From: Bretschneidera sinensis
Taxonomy: Eukaryota; Streptophyta; Magnoliopsida; Brassicales; Akaniaceae
DNA length: 64,000 nt
Assembly (NCBI GenBank): GCA_023935145.1
Contig: CM043698.1
Coordinates: 37,616,001-37,680,000, forward strand
Direction of reading: 5' to 3'
The translations under genes and the position numbers were made by a program. The first letter of the stretch is position 1; every line of letters begins with the position of its first letter. The notes under the pieces were generated by a model that had not been told where the DNA came from, did no database searches, and saw nothing but the letters and a program-made list of their open reading frames with translations. Positions 43,190 through 54,245 of this stretch are shown here, piece by piece.

Positions 43190-43560
43190 CTAGGATAATA
43201 GTTATTGAAATTTCTAGGATATCTTAGTTATGCATGTCTATAATTCTTTGGATAAGAATTCCTATGATACATGTTTCTATTGTAAGGGTTATGAACATGC
43301 ATGTCATTTCTAGAAAATGTATGATGATGATTTCTAGGATACATGCTTGCATTTTTATGAATATGCGTATTATCTCTAGGATAACCATGATGGTAATTCC
43401 TAGGATATGCATGTGCAGTGTGCAAGTTTTAAATATACATATTGTTTCTAGGATACACATGATGGTTACTCCTAGGATGTGTATAAGTATTTCTTGAATC
43501 AGCAAACATATAAGCATGAGTATTTCTATGATGCTTCATTCTAGTATATGCATTAGAATT
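43190..43560 (-). repeat. His/Tyr/Asn-rich degenerate peptide repeat in Copia-A
   Basis: Between zinc knuckle and protease the minus strand encodes many degenerate 'YPRNxHH' units (e.g. AYPRNYHHGYPRDN, MYPRNHHHTFSRND) on an imperfect 24-33 bp DNA repeat with TTCCTAGGATA-like cores. Frames are broken at 43228 and 43425. Confidence 0.6.
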
Positions 43561-44247
43561 GGTATTTTTAGACCTACAAACATTCATTAAGGGAATACTT
43601 TTGACCTTTCTAGTAGTCTTTGAAATAGAGGCTTCATTCACACATGATGATTTCATGAATAAGCTCTCTTTTGATTTTTGCTTACCTAATGGAGAATAGC
43701 CTAACCCGGATTTTCCTTCATTTAATCTTTGGTAAGATAGCACTTCATCTAGCTTTTCTTTTCCAAGCATAAGTCTAGATATAGTGTCATTCAATTCTAT
43801 TATCTTCTTCTTTAAGTTTTCATTTTCATCTTTAAGAAAATCTTGAGAAGAATCATAAAGCAAGGAATATAGTTTTTCTTTTTCCTCTTTTAAGCCTTCC
43901 ATCTCTTTAGAAAGAGATGACACCTCTTTTTTGAGAATGATGTTCCTAGAATCGAATTTCTTCCATTCTTCATGCATTTCATTTATGACTTCTATTAATT
44001 CTTTACTACTACTAACAATGTTATTTTTAGAAAGAGAAGAATTCGATACCTCATTTTCGTCGTCGATTGCCATAAGACATAGGTTGGCAATCTCCTCGTA
44101 TCCGATCTCTTTATCCAATGAGTCTTCTTCTTCGTCATCACTCCAAGTGGTTGCAATCATAGCTTTCTTTTTAAAGCTCTTATATGGTTTGCTTATTGCT
44201 GTACAATCGGCCTTGATATGACCGAGCTTTTTGCAGCCATAACACAA
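43429..44247 (-). pseudogene. Copia-A gag C-terminal part with zinc knuckle
   Basis: 272-codon frame. 'CYGCKKLGHIKADC' is a CCHC knuckle; then an acidic segment (SDDEEEDSLDKEIG) and a heptad-rich stretch (KEVSSLSKEMEGLKEEKEKL, KKKIIELNDTISRLMLGKEK) likely to form a coiled coil. It overlaps the N-terminal gag frame (44193-45110) by 55 bp in another frame, so one frameshift splits gag. Confidence 0.85.
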
Positions 44248-45110
44248 AGTGTTTCCCTTTTTGAAGTGGGATCCTTTGTGTATGGTTTCTTGCTTTTCTT
44301 CAAGAATCTGTGAAACTGTTTGGTGATTAAAGCCATCTCACCATCTTCTTCGCTATTCTCCACATCTTCTTCCGTTTCTTCTTTTTTGTTGCTCATAGAG
44401 GCTTTGAGAGCAATCACTTTTTTCTTCTTCTCATCATCGTTGACAATGGGATTCATTTCTTCCATCTTGTATGTCAATAGTGATCCGAGAAGTGTTTCGA
44501 CATCAAGTTTATCGACATCTTTAGCCTCCATGATGACCATCTTCTTTGCTTTCCAAGTGGGTGGCAAAGATCTTAAGATTTTTCTTGTTTGTTCAAACTC
44601 TTCAATGTTCCTACCAAGAAGCTTCAAACCGTTAACAATAGTTGTGAAACGAGAGTGTATTTGAGAAATTGTTTCGTTAGGAGACATTTTGAAAGATTCG
44701 TACTCGGACACTAGTATATAGAATTTTGATTTTTTAACTTCGTTAGTTCCTTCATATGTAACTTGCAATCTATCCCATATCTCCTTAGCTGAAACACAAG
44801 CGAAAATTTTATTATATTCAGAAATATCTAAAGCACAATGTAAAATACTTGTGGCTCTACTATTTAGAGACATCATTCTACAATCCTCATTATTGAACTT
44901 AGTTTTGAGTTTAGGCATTGTATGATTGATTTCTCCAATAGTTATTTCCTTTGTAAGAATTCTAGGTCCTTCCTCAATGACTCTCCATAGATTATAATCT
45001 TGTCCTTCGACAAAGATTTTCATCATGTTTTTCCAATAATTGTAGTTAGTGCCATTGAACAAGGGAGGCCTAGTGTAGGAATATCCCTCAAAATAGCTAT
45101 TTGATGCCAT
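44193..45110 (-). pseudogene. Copia-A gag N-terminal part
   Basis: 305-codon frame from an ATG 40 bp inside the PBS. 'RPPLFNGTNYNYWKNMMKIF' opens the UBN2 gag domain; 'AKEIWDRLQVTYEGTNEVKK' and 'FTTIVNGLKLLGRNIEE' and 'ILRSLPPTWKAKKMVIMEA' follow in order. Long and open, so it may still yield a Gag-like protein, but the knuckle is out of frame. Confidence 0.88.
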
Positions 45111-45150
45111 CGGATCAACTCAATAATTTTAAGCTTGAAATTGAGAATGA

Positions 45151-45163
45151 GGCTTTGATACCA
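45151..45163 (-). other. Copia-A primer binding site (tRNA-iMet type)
   Basis: Minus-strand TGGTATCAAAGCC, two bases inside the 5' LTR end at 45166. One change from the standard TGGTATCAGAGC. Confidence 0.85.
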
Positions 45164-45165
45164 AT

Positions 45166-46336
45166 TGTAGAATAAGGTTCCAACCCAAGAGGGGGTGAAT
45201 TAGGTTTTTAAAAACTTTCGCTAATTACTTGCAAGTTTATAAAAACAATTAAATGCACAAGGGTATAAACAAGTAATGTGCTTTAAGTAAACAAGTTTAA
45301 GGAGGAGAAAATGCAAACTCAGTTTATAGTGGTTTGGCGATATCGGATTCGTTCCGACCCTACATCCATTCCCTTCAAGGAACCTCCTTGAAGTGATCCA
45401 CTAAAACTTTTAGTCGTACAACTTCATGGGTGTTGTACAAACCTTACAAATTATCCCTTCCTCTCGGAAGCTAATCCTTTTCCTCTCGGAAGCTAATCTC
45501 TTCCTTGCGGAAGTTAATCCCTTTACAATAAATATGAGTTACTGTAAAGTAAATGGTAGAAAGATAGCAATGAATGCTTTTACGAATGAATAATATCTCT
45601 CTTTCATAGCAAAGCTTGAAGAATGGCTCAATAGTAAATTTTTCAAAGCTTTTGAGTATTAATGAGCAAAATATAGATTGAATGTGTATTCTTCTTGTTT
45701 TAAATGCTCATTGAAGAGGGTTTATATAGCCTTAAATTAATATGGCCGTTAGACACTGACTCGGTAGGTTTTGTGCATTAAATGCTCAAGTTTGGCATCT
45801 CAAACTGTCATATTTTTCGAATTACCAGTCGACTGGATCAACTGAAAAAATTCACTTTTAGGCTATGGGAGAGTACCAGTCGACTGGGTCCTAAGCACCA
45901 ATCGACTGAGAACTCACTATCTCAGTTGTCAATCGACTAGTATAGATCACCCAGTCGACTGGGGACATTCTGTCCCATATCCCAATCGACTGTCGACTGG
46001 TATAAGGAGCCAGTCGACTGGGTTGCCCTTCAAACCAGTTTTTCATGTTTCAAAATGTTTTTGACTTAGAAAAGTTTGAATAAATAGTTTTGTCAAAATT
46101 CTTTTATAAAAAAGAGTCATAAAACAAGCTACTTACTTGAACATAAGAGATTTACAGTTTGTTTCAATACCTTAATGCTTATATTATATCTTCTGTCATG
46201 ACTTGGTGTCTGATACGAGTTGAGTTCTTGTATCTTGATTCTTTGCTGAATGTTTTTATCGTTTAAACACTCAGATAAATGTTAGTACATTTAGAGTAGT
46301 GTTTTGTCATTATTAAAATTTAGATAAGGGTCAACA
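45166..46336 (-). repeat. Copia-A 5' LTR
   Basis: 1171 bp, begins (minus) TGTTGACCC and ends TTATTCTACA. Palindrome array at 45823-46025 with seven copies; TATA (minus) at 45721-45729. The partner is 30989-32154. Confidence 0.93.
45823..46025 (-). promoter_or_regulatory. Palindrome array CCAGTCGACTGG in Copia-A 5' LTR
   Basis: Seven copies (about 45823, 45875, 45896, 45928, 45948, 45978, 46008), one of them a fused pair (ATCGACTGTCGACTGG). Lies 100-300 bp upstream of the TATA box. Confidence 0.8.
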
Positions 46337-46341
46337 ATGTT

Positions 46342-48496
46342 TTTTTCACTGTTATATATATATGTATTACAAAGATGAAAGTTGTGTTCTAACCAAATTT
46401 TCATCTAGAAAAGATATTGAAGCAGTTACAATTTACCAAAAGAAAAACAAAAAGTACGCATATCTATCTAGTGTGGACTTAGAATTGGACAAAGTTTCCA
46501 AGAATTGATAGCTAGCAAAGTTACCACATGATAAATTGAAACTGTCTGCTTAAGAGCTTCAATGCAGACCAAGAATTCAGTTCAAGAACACTGACAAAAA
46601 AGCCAATTCTGCAAATTAAAAACCATACTTCAGTTGTCCTCTTTTATAGTGGAATTTAAAGTTTCCAACTGCATTATTTGGGCCAAATGCACAAACTGAG
46701 AATAACATACCAAATCCAGCAGCAAATTAGCAAGTAATTCTTATCACTAAATATGAAATACTTGATCGATTTTTTGTCAGTAGCTCATAGGCAATCCAAA
46801 TACAATTCCAGAAATTAGAGGGAGAGTCAACTAAATCAGTATATAATATAGGACATAGATTATATGTAATATGGTGACAAGAACAAAACCATAATATCAT
46901 CAGCGGAAAAAAAAATAAATGCTAGTAATATAAATAAGTTGTAAAAGGAGTACTTTAACAACCTTTTCAAATCTTTAATTTCTTCTTCTTTCTTCTTCAT
47001 CGACTTTGCTATATCAAATTCACCATCCTGCTCCCTCTAATAATACTAAACTTTCTACATAAGTATCCAACAAATACTGATTATCCCCAAAGACAGCATG
47101 ACAATCAAGTACTTGTTCATTCTTGGGGTCATACGAAACCAATTCTCTTTCAGTAATTTCCATTAAGACCTTCCCATTATCCATCAAACTCACTATCCCA
47201 ATCTTTTTTTATAGTGAATTGTTTGGTCCAAAACTCAGCAACACCATACTCTTTCATCTCCTTTATGTAACAATGACTATAATCTTCATTAGGAACATAC
47301 AACCAGAGTGATCCCTTAAATGTTGTAATGTATATGAAATATAGTAATTTAGAGTAATTAGAAAGATATTTTTGGCAGCATCATCTTATAGAATCTCTCA
47401 TGACCCATATGAAATAACTCAATTAAATAACGTTTACGGCTCTTACAGCTTTTATCTTTCGTAAGGCAATGAATAGCGCCATTCAGAGAAATGTTATAAT
47501 AAGTGTGAAGACGAAGAGATGGAATAGCACTTATACTCCTCCGATGTCCCTCTTCTGTGAGAAGTAGGACTAACTTGTTCAACCAGTAGATAACTTCTGC
47601 AACTATTATTGTTATTGTAATTGATGTGCATAGAAATAAAATTAGGGTCATTGCTCATAACATACCAATCTTTTGATAGGCATATGAATGGCACTAGTGA
47701 TTTCGCAGGTAACCTTAACAGTATTTCAATCAACACATCTTGAGGAATGTACTCGAAATTCTTCAATCTAGAGTCTAGTGAAATCTTCTTATTCATCTTG
47801 GTAAGGTTTCAGGGCTGCAGTCTTTTGGGTGGGTGAGGATACGGAATTGAATAGAGAGGTCAGGAGCTCTTGTATTTTAAGGGAGAAATCCTTTTCCTAT
47901 TAGGTAATTACTTCTAATGAAAATTAAACAAAAAAGGGCAAAAATAAATTTAGGTTGAGTTTGGATAAGAGTCTAAATATTAATTGCTTTTTTAAAGGTA
48001 CACAGCCATTACCGAAGGCCGACAAAAATTCGAGAGTATAACTAAATACTACTGATTTAAAATAATAACCAAAGAGTTAATTTTTTTTTCTACCATAAAT
48101 GATATCGCATGTTAATTTGTGTGCATCTTATTAGGTTTGTTTCTTTGGAGGGATCAAAAACAGACCACCAACGTCTGATTTAAAATTAATTCGTAAAGAA
48201 AATTTTAGTGATCATTCGTGAATATGAATGAACTAATTACCGTTGATTAAATGATTAAGACCCCATCTATAAAAAAAATAAAACCCTAATATGAAGATTG
48301 TTCCTGACAAGATTAAACCAGCTTCATTGGTTTGTATGTTTCTTCGAAAAATTTCAGAAATAAGTTTTTATAATGTAATAATGCAACTGAGAATTGACCC
48401 ACGACATGGCCTCACAAAGAGGTTGATGTAACTGCTGAGATAAATGCAGTCCCAAATTAATAATAATAATAATTGTGTACAAAAATTGAGTTCCCT
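46342..48496. repeat. Duplicated block B, copy 1, right part
   Basis: Collinear with 58240-60386, including the F-box pseudogene. The homology ends at CCTA; copy 2 has a CACTA element there. Confidence 0.9.
47020..47796 (-). pseudogene. F-box pseudogene with internal deletion (locus e)
   Basis: Starts MNKKISLDSRLKNFEY and has a good F-box ('PQDVLIEILLRLPAKSLVPF'). After residue about 75 some 300 bp of the FBA coding region is deleted, joining 'YLLVEQ' to the 'EGHWRSISAIPS' segment out of frame. A second frame (47358-47651) covers 'SAIPSLRLHTYYN' to 'MGHERFYKMMLP'. The C-terminal third (47020-47350) has several shifts. The deletion is shared with locus h, so it predates the duplication. Confidence 0.85.
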
Positions 48497-49362
48497 AGAT
48501 ATTATAATAGGATGATCCTTAATAATCTGGAGTTTATTATATCCATTCTTTTATTTTAAATTTTTATCAAAAATATTATTTTATTTACTGCTTAGGGCTT
48601 AAGTTTTCTTTTTAGTTGACTGTTCTGTTATTGTGTTTTCATCATTTAATTCATTTGTTAAAACTTTCAATAAAATATGAGTATTTAAAGTAGTTGTAAG
48701 ACTCCTTGAGCTAAGGAAGGTTTGTTCATTACACCATTTTGAGGAAATGTAATGCTCATTTTATTGGGTTGATATACTTTTATTTATCCTTTCATAAATT
48801 TTATTGAAAAAAATATGCACCATTTTTTTTCCTGTGTTATCTTTCGAATTTTACAAAATTACCACTCAATTTTCGAGGAAAAAATATATATTTTTGATAT
48901 ATGGATATAAACAGATCAAAATGGGCTATTGGCACACTTATGCGCATCAAATTCATATACACCTCAAATGGGTGCTAAGTGCCCCTTATCACATGCTCCA
49001 ACATAATTCGGAGTTGACCGTAAACAAATCAAAGAATCATGTAATTAACCAGTACTGGTGGTCATCAAAAGCAAACTCGATCCAGAAACTTGTTGACACC
49101 TAACCGGATTGAAATGGAAGCAAATACATTATTGCCGGACGCTATTTCCATTGGATATGACCTAAATGGACTATAGAACACTTACCTATTAAGAGACCAC
49201 ACCAAACAGATCCTTTTCTCTTATCTGCAACCTGTACTGCACTGCACATGCATGAAAGAACCAAAGGAAACTAAACTTGCCATTACCATGCGGCGATGCA
49301 ATTTACTGTCTTAAATGCACAACCACCAACAATAACTGATAAGTTTGTTGAATCTTTGTGCC
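47797..49362. other. Flank and no gene seen
   Basis: 47800-48496 is the 5' flank of locus e, shared with 59690-60386. 48497-48940 is AT-rich without signals. 48941-49362 would be the 3' untranslated region of the WD40 gene end at 49363 (minus). The open frame 48804-49103 has no recognisable domain and is probably chance. Confidence 0.4.
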
Positions 49363-49443
49363 TCAGAGGCGAATAGGCAACCCATAATTGTGGCAGGTTC
49401 TAATCTGCCCATCCAAAGTTGCTGCAACAATCACAAGACCCCA
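49363..49443 (-). pseudogene. C-terminal end of a WD40 (WDR44-like) gene
   Basis: Minus strand, too short for a usual ORF list: 'WGLVIVAATLDGQIRTCHN' then 'YGLPIRL' and a TGA stop. Plant WDR44-like proteins end with a line of the form [26 protein letters not shown], so the match covers the true C-terminus. The upstream exon is cut at 49446 by a Copia-B LTR fragment. The N-terminal exon of the same family is at 29380-29586, so a WD40 neighbour gene once stood beside the F-box genes. Confidence 0.65.
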
Positions 49444-49445
49444 CA

Positions 49446-49655
49446 TGTTGTTGATGATTTTTTAAATAAACTTGGTTTTAAGTTTGAGATGTTTTAGAAA
49501 ATCAAAGAAAATGAGAAATTGAGTTTGACTTATGGAGTTGATACAGTAATCAGTCCAGTCGACTGAATAATCAGGAAGAGACATTATGTGATTCATTCAG
49601 CCGATTGAATAAAAGCCAAAAACTCTTTATTACATGTTCAGTCGACTGAATGATT
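49446..49655 (-). repeat. Copia-B LTR fragment
   Basis: Plus strand TGTTGATGATTTTTT..., matching the minus-strand start of the LTR 17631-18386, so here it is in the opposite orientation to it. Contains three CAGTCGACTG-type palindromes (about 49556, 49595, 49637). It sits at the left edge of duplicated block A. Confidence 0.65.
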
Positions 49656-50084
49656 TTTTAAGGTTATTTTACATTGAACAATTGTTTTAAAAAGGTTGTG
49701 CAAAAAAGATAAGAATTATGAGATTGTATTTTTGTCATTTCTTTTAATCGGGTGCACAACAATTTTAGGGTGGATAATTGTTTTTTTTTTCTTTCATGAG
49801 AAAAATTATTCAATTAATTCGAGTTCATTTGCCTTTAGATTTACATATAATTCATTATTATATTAAAAAATTATGCAAATCCAAAAATTACAAAGTAAAA
49901 AAATCAAATTCTCAATAGAGTTATAAAAAATTGAAAAATTCAAACGGAGTAGAGGGTTATATTTACTTTAGTGTTAAGCAAGTTTGGCTCGGGTTCCTAG
50001 TCAAGGTTAATGCTGCAAAATCTACATAGGGTACTTGGTAAGAAAAGTTACAATGGGTCATCATTAGGCTTAACCGCTTAAGGG

Positions 50085-50570
50085 TTAAAACATTCACGTT
50101 TTTACTGCGGAAGATGGCTTGGATTGTTTACATTTATCGTATATGGAAGGAGAGAAACTTAAAGATCCCATCAAGCCTATTTTCACAAGAAATTTTAACT
50201 TGGATTGGGTATTTGTCGAACAAGTAAATCATCATCGTCCATTATTAAAGAGAGATGGTGGTGATTCAATTGTTCACAATGACCTGATCCTAACAAGATT
50301 TTTTTCAATTCATTCGAATTCTATTGTATTGGAGTACATAATTAGCGATGTGCAAAACAGAATTTTAGGGGCTCCGAACTATACCGTTGACAGTAACCTA
50401 ACCCATAATTGGGGTCTTACTGGTCGTGCTACCATTGAGCTCCTTTCTGTCTATGTTGGTTTCTACCTGTTTTCTACCATTTTCTGCGAGTTTTGTACTC
50501 AAGTCTTCATAGAAGCTGGTTGATGCTTGTTTTTTATTGTTTCTTTGGATATATAAAAATTTCACTTTTA
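50085..50570 (+). mobile_element. Possible LINE 3' end remnant (copy 2)
   Basis: Translates to 'MAWIVYIYRIWKERNLKI' after 50113, resembling the C-terminal YxIWxERN of plant LINE ORF2. The 134-codon frame 50119-50523 is in another frame and has no known domain. Ends in CCCCCCAAAAAA. Confidence 0.4.
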
Positions 50571-51075
50571 CCCCCCAAAAAAGTCAATTGAGTTACATGT
50601 CAAAACTACTTGTTTGCAACTTATGTTGCCCGTCTCCGTTGGTAAATAAATGTCCTATATTCTCAACTCACAAGGAAAAACATATTGCAGAGAGCTAAGC
50701 TTCAGTACGTGCAGACCAAGAATTCAGCTCAAGCAAATTGAGGAAGGATCTCCTTTTAATATAATATAATATGGTACTGAGTTGTAAAGCAAATAAAAAA
50801 GACAACCTCTGCCACCTAACAGCAGAACACTACAAGTTCTACAACAATCTATAATGCCAAAGCAGCATATCGAAAAGCATATTTCATTTTCTAACCACAA
50901 TAAGAATTAAGTACACAAAAGGCTAAAACTGAAACTAGCATATAAAATCAAGCAGCATAATCGCAAGAAACCTGTATTCCTAAATATAATGAAGTTTCTG
51001 TCTTCTGTCTGGTGACAATAACAAAAACCAGATTTTCCAATCTTTAATTTCTTCTTGCTTGCTCGGATGACTTTG

Positions 51076-52233
51076 CTATGCGACTGATCCACCATCCTGC
51101 TCTTCAAAAATTCCATCCGCTCCATTGAGTAATACTAAACTTTCAATATAAGTATCCACAAAACGTGGAGGAGAATACTTTCTACTTGAATAGAACGATG
51201 GATCCCCAATGACATGACAATCAAATTGTTGATTCTTGGGATCATATGAAACCAAGTCTTCAGAACTTGTTTCAAATAAAATCTTTCCATTCTCCATCAT
51301 ACCCACTACCATTCTTAATCCATCAAGTTGTAAAAGAAATCCTTCGTCGTATAGTTTGATAGCGAACAGTTTGGTCCAGGACTCGGCAACACCATACTCT
51401 TTCATCTCCCATATGTAACAACAATTGTAAATTATTTCTTCAGTGGGTACATTATCGAACAACCAGAGTGATTCCCTGAATGTTGCAATGTACGTCAAAC
51501 ACAATCCGGTTTTATTAGAAACACCATCTGGCAGCATCATCTTGAAGAAATTCTCAAGACCCATATCAAATAACTCGATGAAATAACGTTTACCCTTTTT
51601 ACAACTCTCATCTTCTGCGAACCAATGAAAAGCACCATTCATATAAACATTATTATAAGGGTGAAGAAAAAGAGATGGAATGGCACTTATAGTCCTCCAA
51701 TGCCCCTCTCTCAATGCATACACGTCAACTTCAGAGTTAAAAATCCTAACAACCTTGTAGTCATTAGATCGAGAGTCAAATCCAAATCCGAATATTGACC
51801 AAGTGATTTTAGGATTGGGAAGTCTAATAATTTTTCTAATCGACGGGTTCCACAAAGCTATCTCATTAGATCGCATTTGTAAACATAGCATCCCATTACA
51901 TGAACCTACTAGATTTGGGGATTTACTTCTCAAAGGGCATTCAAAATCCATATACTCATCAAAGCTTTCTCTATAGTGTAAGGAGTAACGATCTTTATTA
52001 CCATATCCTAAAACTTGATTATACAGTAGATAACTACTCTTTTTGTTGTAATTGATGTGCATAGAAATAAACTTGTGATCATTGATCATAACGTACCATG
52101 TTTTTGATATGCATCTGAAACGCACCAGTGATTTCGCAGGTAGTCTTTGCAATATATCATTCAAGATATCTCGATTGTCAAATTTCTTCAATTTTGAGTC
52201 CAGTGAAATTCTCTTGTTCATCTTGTAATTCAT
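51076..52233 (-). CDS. F-box/FBA protein, intact (locus f)
   Basis: 385 codons, the only complete member of the cluster. F-box motif at residues 21-58 (DILNDILQRLPAKSLVRFRC) should bind SKP1/ASK in an SCF ubiquitin ligase. The rest is an F-box-associated (FBA) domain that binds the target: 'GSCNGMLCL' (111-119), 'LWNPSIRKIIRLP' (127-139), 'GFGFDSRSNDYKVVRI' (149-164), 'YALREGHWRTI' (172-182), 'NGAFHWFAED' (199-208), 'WEMKEYGVAESWTKLFAI' (275-292), 'LVSYDPKN' (327-334). Length and motifs fit CPR1/CPR30-like and S-locus-like F-box proteins. One exon, as usual in this family. The first ATG is kept in loci b and c; a second in-frame ATG lies four codons on. Target unknown. Confidence 0.93.
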   Translation of the reverse strand: MNYKMNKRISLDSKLKKFDNRDILNDILQRLPAKSLVRFRCISKTWYVMINDHKFISMHINYNKKSSYLLYNQVLGYGNKDRYSLHYRESFDEYMDFECPLRSKSPNLVGSCNGMLCLQMRSNEIALWNPSIRKIIRLPNPKITWSIFGFGFDSRSNDYKVVRIFNSEVDVYALREGHWRTISAIPSLFLHPYNNVYMNGAFHWFAEDESCKKGKRYFIELFDMGLENFFKMMLPDGVSNKTGLCLTYIATFRESLWLFDNVPTEEIIYNCCYIWEMKEYGVAESWTKLFAIKLYDEGFLLQLDGLRMVVGMMENGKILFETSSEDLVSYDPKNQQFDCHVIGDPSFYSSRKYSPPRFVDTYIESLVLLNGADGIFEEQDGGSVA

Positions 52234-52315
52234 ACTGTATCAGGTTTCAGGGTTGTAGTATCTTTTGGTAGGAGTGGGGCGGAGAGATTGATGAATCGAT
52301 TTGGTCAGGCTCATT

Positions 52316-52325
52316 ATATATTTTA
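52316..52325 (-). promoter_or_regulatory. TATA box of F-box locus f
   Basis: Minus-strand ATATATAATGAGCC about 85 bp upstream of the ATG, within the flank shared by loci b, c and f. Confidence 0.5.
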
Positions 52326-52998
52326 GGGTTTATAGAAATCTTATTCCTCTTAGGTAATTCTCCTAAGAAAATTTAATAGGAAATTAAGGCTTTCAATAAA
52401 AAAAAATCAATAAATAAGGAAATAAAAATAACGAATATTAGATATGAGTGGGAAGTTTATTTTGGATAAGTATTAATTAATTTTAAAGCTACAAAGCGTT
52501 ACTAAGTGCAATATAGAGCAGGGACAAAATTTCCCAAGTTTTCTTAGACTTTTTTGATAAAATTTGCCAAGTTTTCTTTTGTTTTTAAAGAGAAAAATCT
52601 CACCACAAATTTCCATTAATATTTTTTCCTCATATTTTAATCTACAACCAAACACTCTAATCTTTTCTTATCCAAAAAAATTTGTTAATCTATGTATTCT
52701 ATCTTAAGATTTCAATACATTAAAGTAAATAAAAGCGAATCATCAAAGTTTTAACTGAGTGGTTGAGGTTTCTTCTTCTCGTCAAAAGTGATTGGGTTCT
52801 AATCATTTCGTTCTAGTCAAATGAAAAGCAAACTTTGGGTATATTGGGACTTTGGGTTGTGAGGTTATGAGGGTAATAATTTTGTTTTTTTTTTAATTGT
52901 TATTAAAGATTAATAAAATTGTGTGCATTGATATTTGTTTGTTTATTTGCCTATTTTTTATTATTATAAGTAGGGAGATTTTAAAGGTAAAAATCCTA

Positions 52999-53110
52999 CA
53001 CTACAAGGTAAATGACACCTGTCGACGCTTTATTTCCGGCGCTTCATACAAACACCGTAATAAATCAACCACCGGTGCTTTATTTGTAGCGCTTTCTTGA
53101 AGCGCTGCAA
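52999..53110 (+). mobile_element. CACTA transposon end fragment
   Basis: Starts CACTACAAGG after CCTA, the point where locus c flank (29292) has other sequence. Then come subterminal-type motifs: TTTCCGGCGCTTC, CACCGGTGCTTT, AGCGCTTTCTTGAAGCGCTGCAAT. The same GCGCTT motif is dense at the CACTA end at 60387. The fragment is 112 bp and cut by the gypsy LTR. Confidence 0.65.
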
Positions 53111-54245
53111 TATTCTTGTTTTCATATTATTGCTCATATGCATAAAATAAAAGACTGGGAAGATAGTTGGTGTGTTTATTATCATATTATTGCTCATATG
53201 CATAAAATAAATGATCGAGAAGGCAGCTGGTCTAGCTGAAAATAAAAGACTGGGAAGGCAACTGGTCTAGCAAAAAAGACCAAGAAGGATTTAGCAAAAA
53301 ACACCAGGAAGGCAGATGGTCTGGCTGAAACATGTCGACATATGGGAAGACGTTCCCAAATGATAATATAAAATGATTTGATGAGAAAGAAATAAAGAAA
53401 ATTTAAATTCATGCATTGAATTTGTTTTAAATATTGATTATTATTGATTCAGATGTTAAAGTATCAGCCTTGATTGTGAAATTATTGATAGACAAATGAG
53501 TCTCACAAAGAGACAATATGATGAGAAATAAATATGAAAATATGACATGATAAAAATTATTTGATTGATTAATTGTATGCTGTGAACCTCATAATGAGGT
53601 AAATAACGATATTGAATTGATAATCTCATATGATTAAATATATGAGAAAAAAAATTAATATGTTTGATGATTAATTTAAGAATAGCTTGATAAATGATTG
53701 GAATTATGATATGAGTAGTGATAATAGAATGTTATTATTGAATTATATGAGATGATATATGAATGAATATTGGAAGATTATCTGAAAGATGGAATTTTTA
53801 TATGTGAAGAGATAGATGATTAATATTGGTGAATTAGAAGCGAGTGAATTATAAGATGTGACTGGAAGTATATAATTGAGTACTTCTAGTAAATTTAATT
53901 CATTGAACTTGTGAAGCTCACTCCTCATTGTTAAATAATTTCATGTAACGGGCAAGACAGATAGATTGGTGAGCTGAGATTCAGACTGAGTCATTATATG
54001 TAAATCATGTGGTCCATATCCTAAGACTAATAAAAAAAATATATTTGTAAATATTCATGCATAACATGTATATAATGTTTCAGTTGGGATCTTAATAATA
54101 TAACTCTCCTGTTGAGAGTTGAGGATTTATGTATGCAAATAATTTCAATTGATGTTTTTATATTATTGCATATATGTGTCATGCTGGGATTTCAAAATGT
54201 GACGACACCGTCTTGGGAGTGGCCAACCCGGGATGGGTCATTACA
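53111..54245 (+). repeat. Gypsy LTR2, truncated copy in the second duplicate
   Basis: Matches the 3' part of LTR2 (24850-25987) to its end (GGGTCATTACA). The junction into Copia-B that follows (TATCTTATGTCATGAG) is the same as at 25988, so it is the same insertion event, duplicated. TSD base change TGTAT to TATAT. Confidence 0.9.

Larger units (their letters stand above)
30989..46336 (-). mobile_element. Copia-A retrotransposon with third ORF and nested gypsy element
   Basis: TSD ATGTT at 30984-30988 and 46337-46341. LTRs 30989-32154 and 45166-46336 (about 1.17 kb), TG...CA ends. PBS and gag lie at the right, so it reads on the minus strand: gag, zinc knuckle, protease, integrase, RT, RNase H, palindrome array, ORF3, PPT, 3' LTR. 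A 5182-bp gypsy element (34394-39575) is inserted between RNase H and ORF3. All ORFs are broken by stops or shifts. Confidence 0.95.
49655..52998. repeat. Duplicated block A, copy 2
   Basis: Collinear with 12390-15860, and its right part (52240-52998) with 28481-29292. Confidence 0.92.

Noticed and set aside
48804..49103. 99-codon frame near the WD40 end
   Set aside because: No recognisable domain, AT-rich, lies in the predicted 3' untranslated part of the WD40 fragment on the other strand.
50119..50523. 134-codon open frame as a host gene
   Set aside because: Its duplicate at 12880-13210 is broken by several shifts and stops, the frame has no domain, and LINE-like text lies in an overlapping frame.
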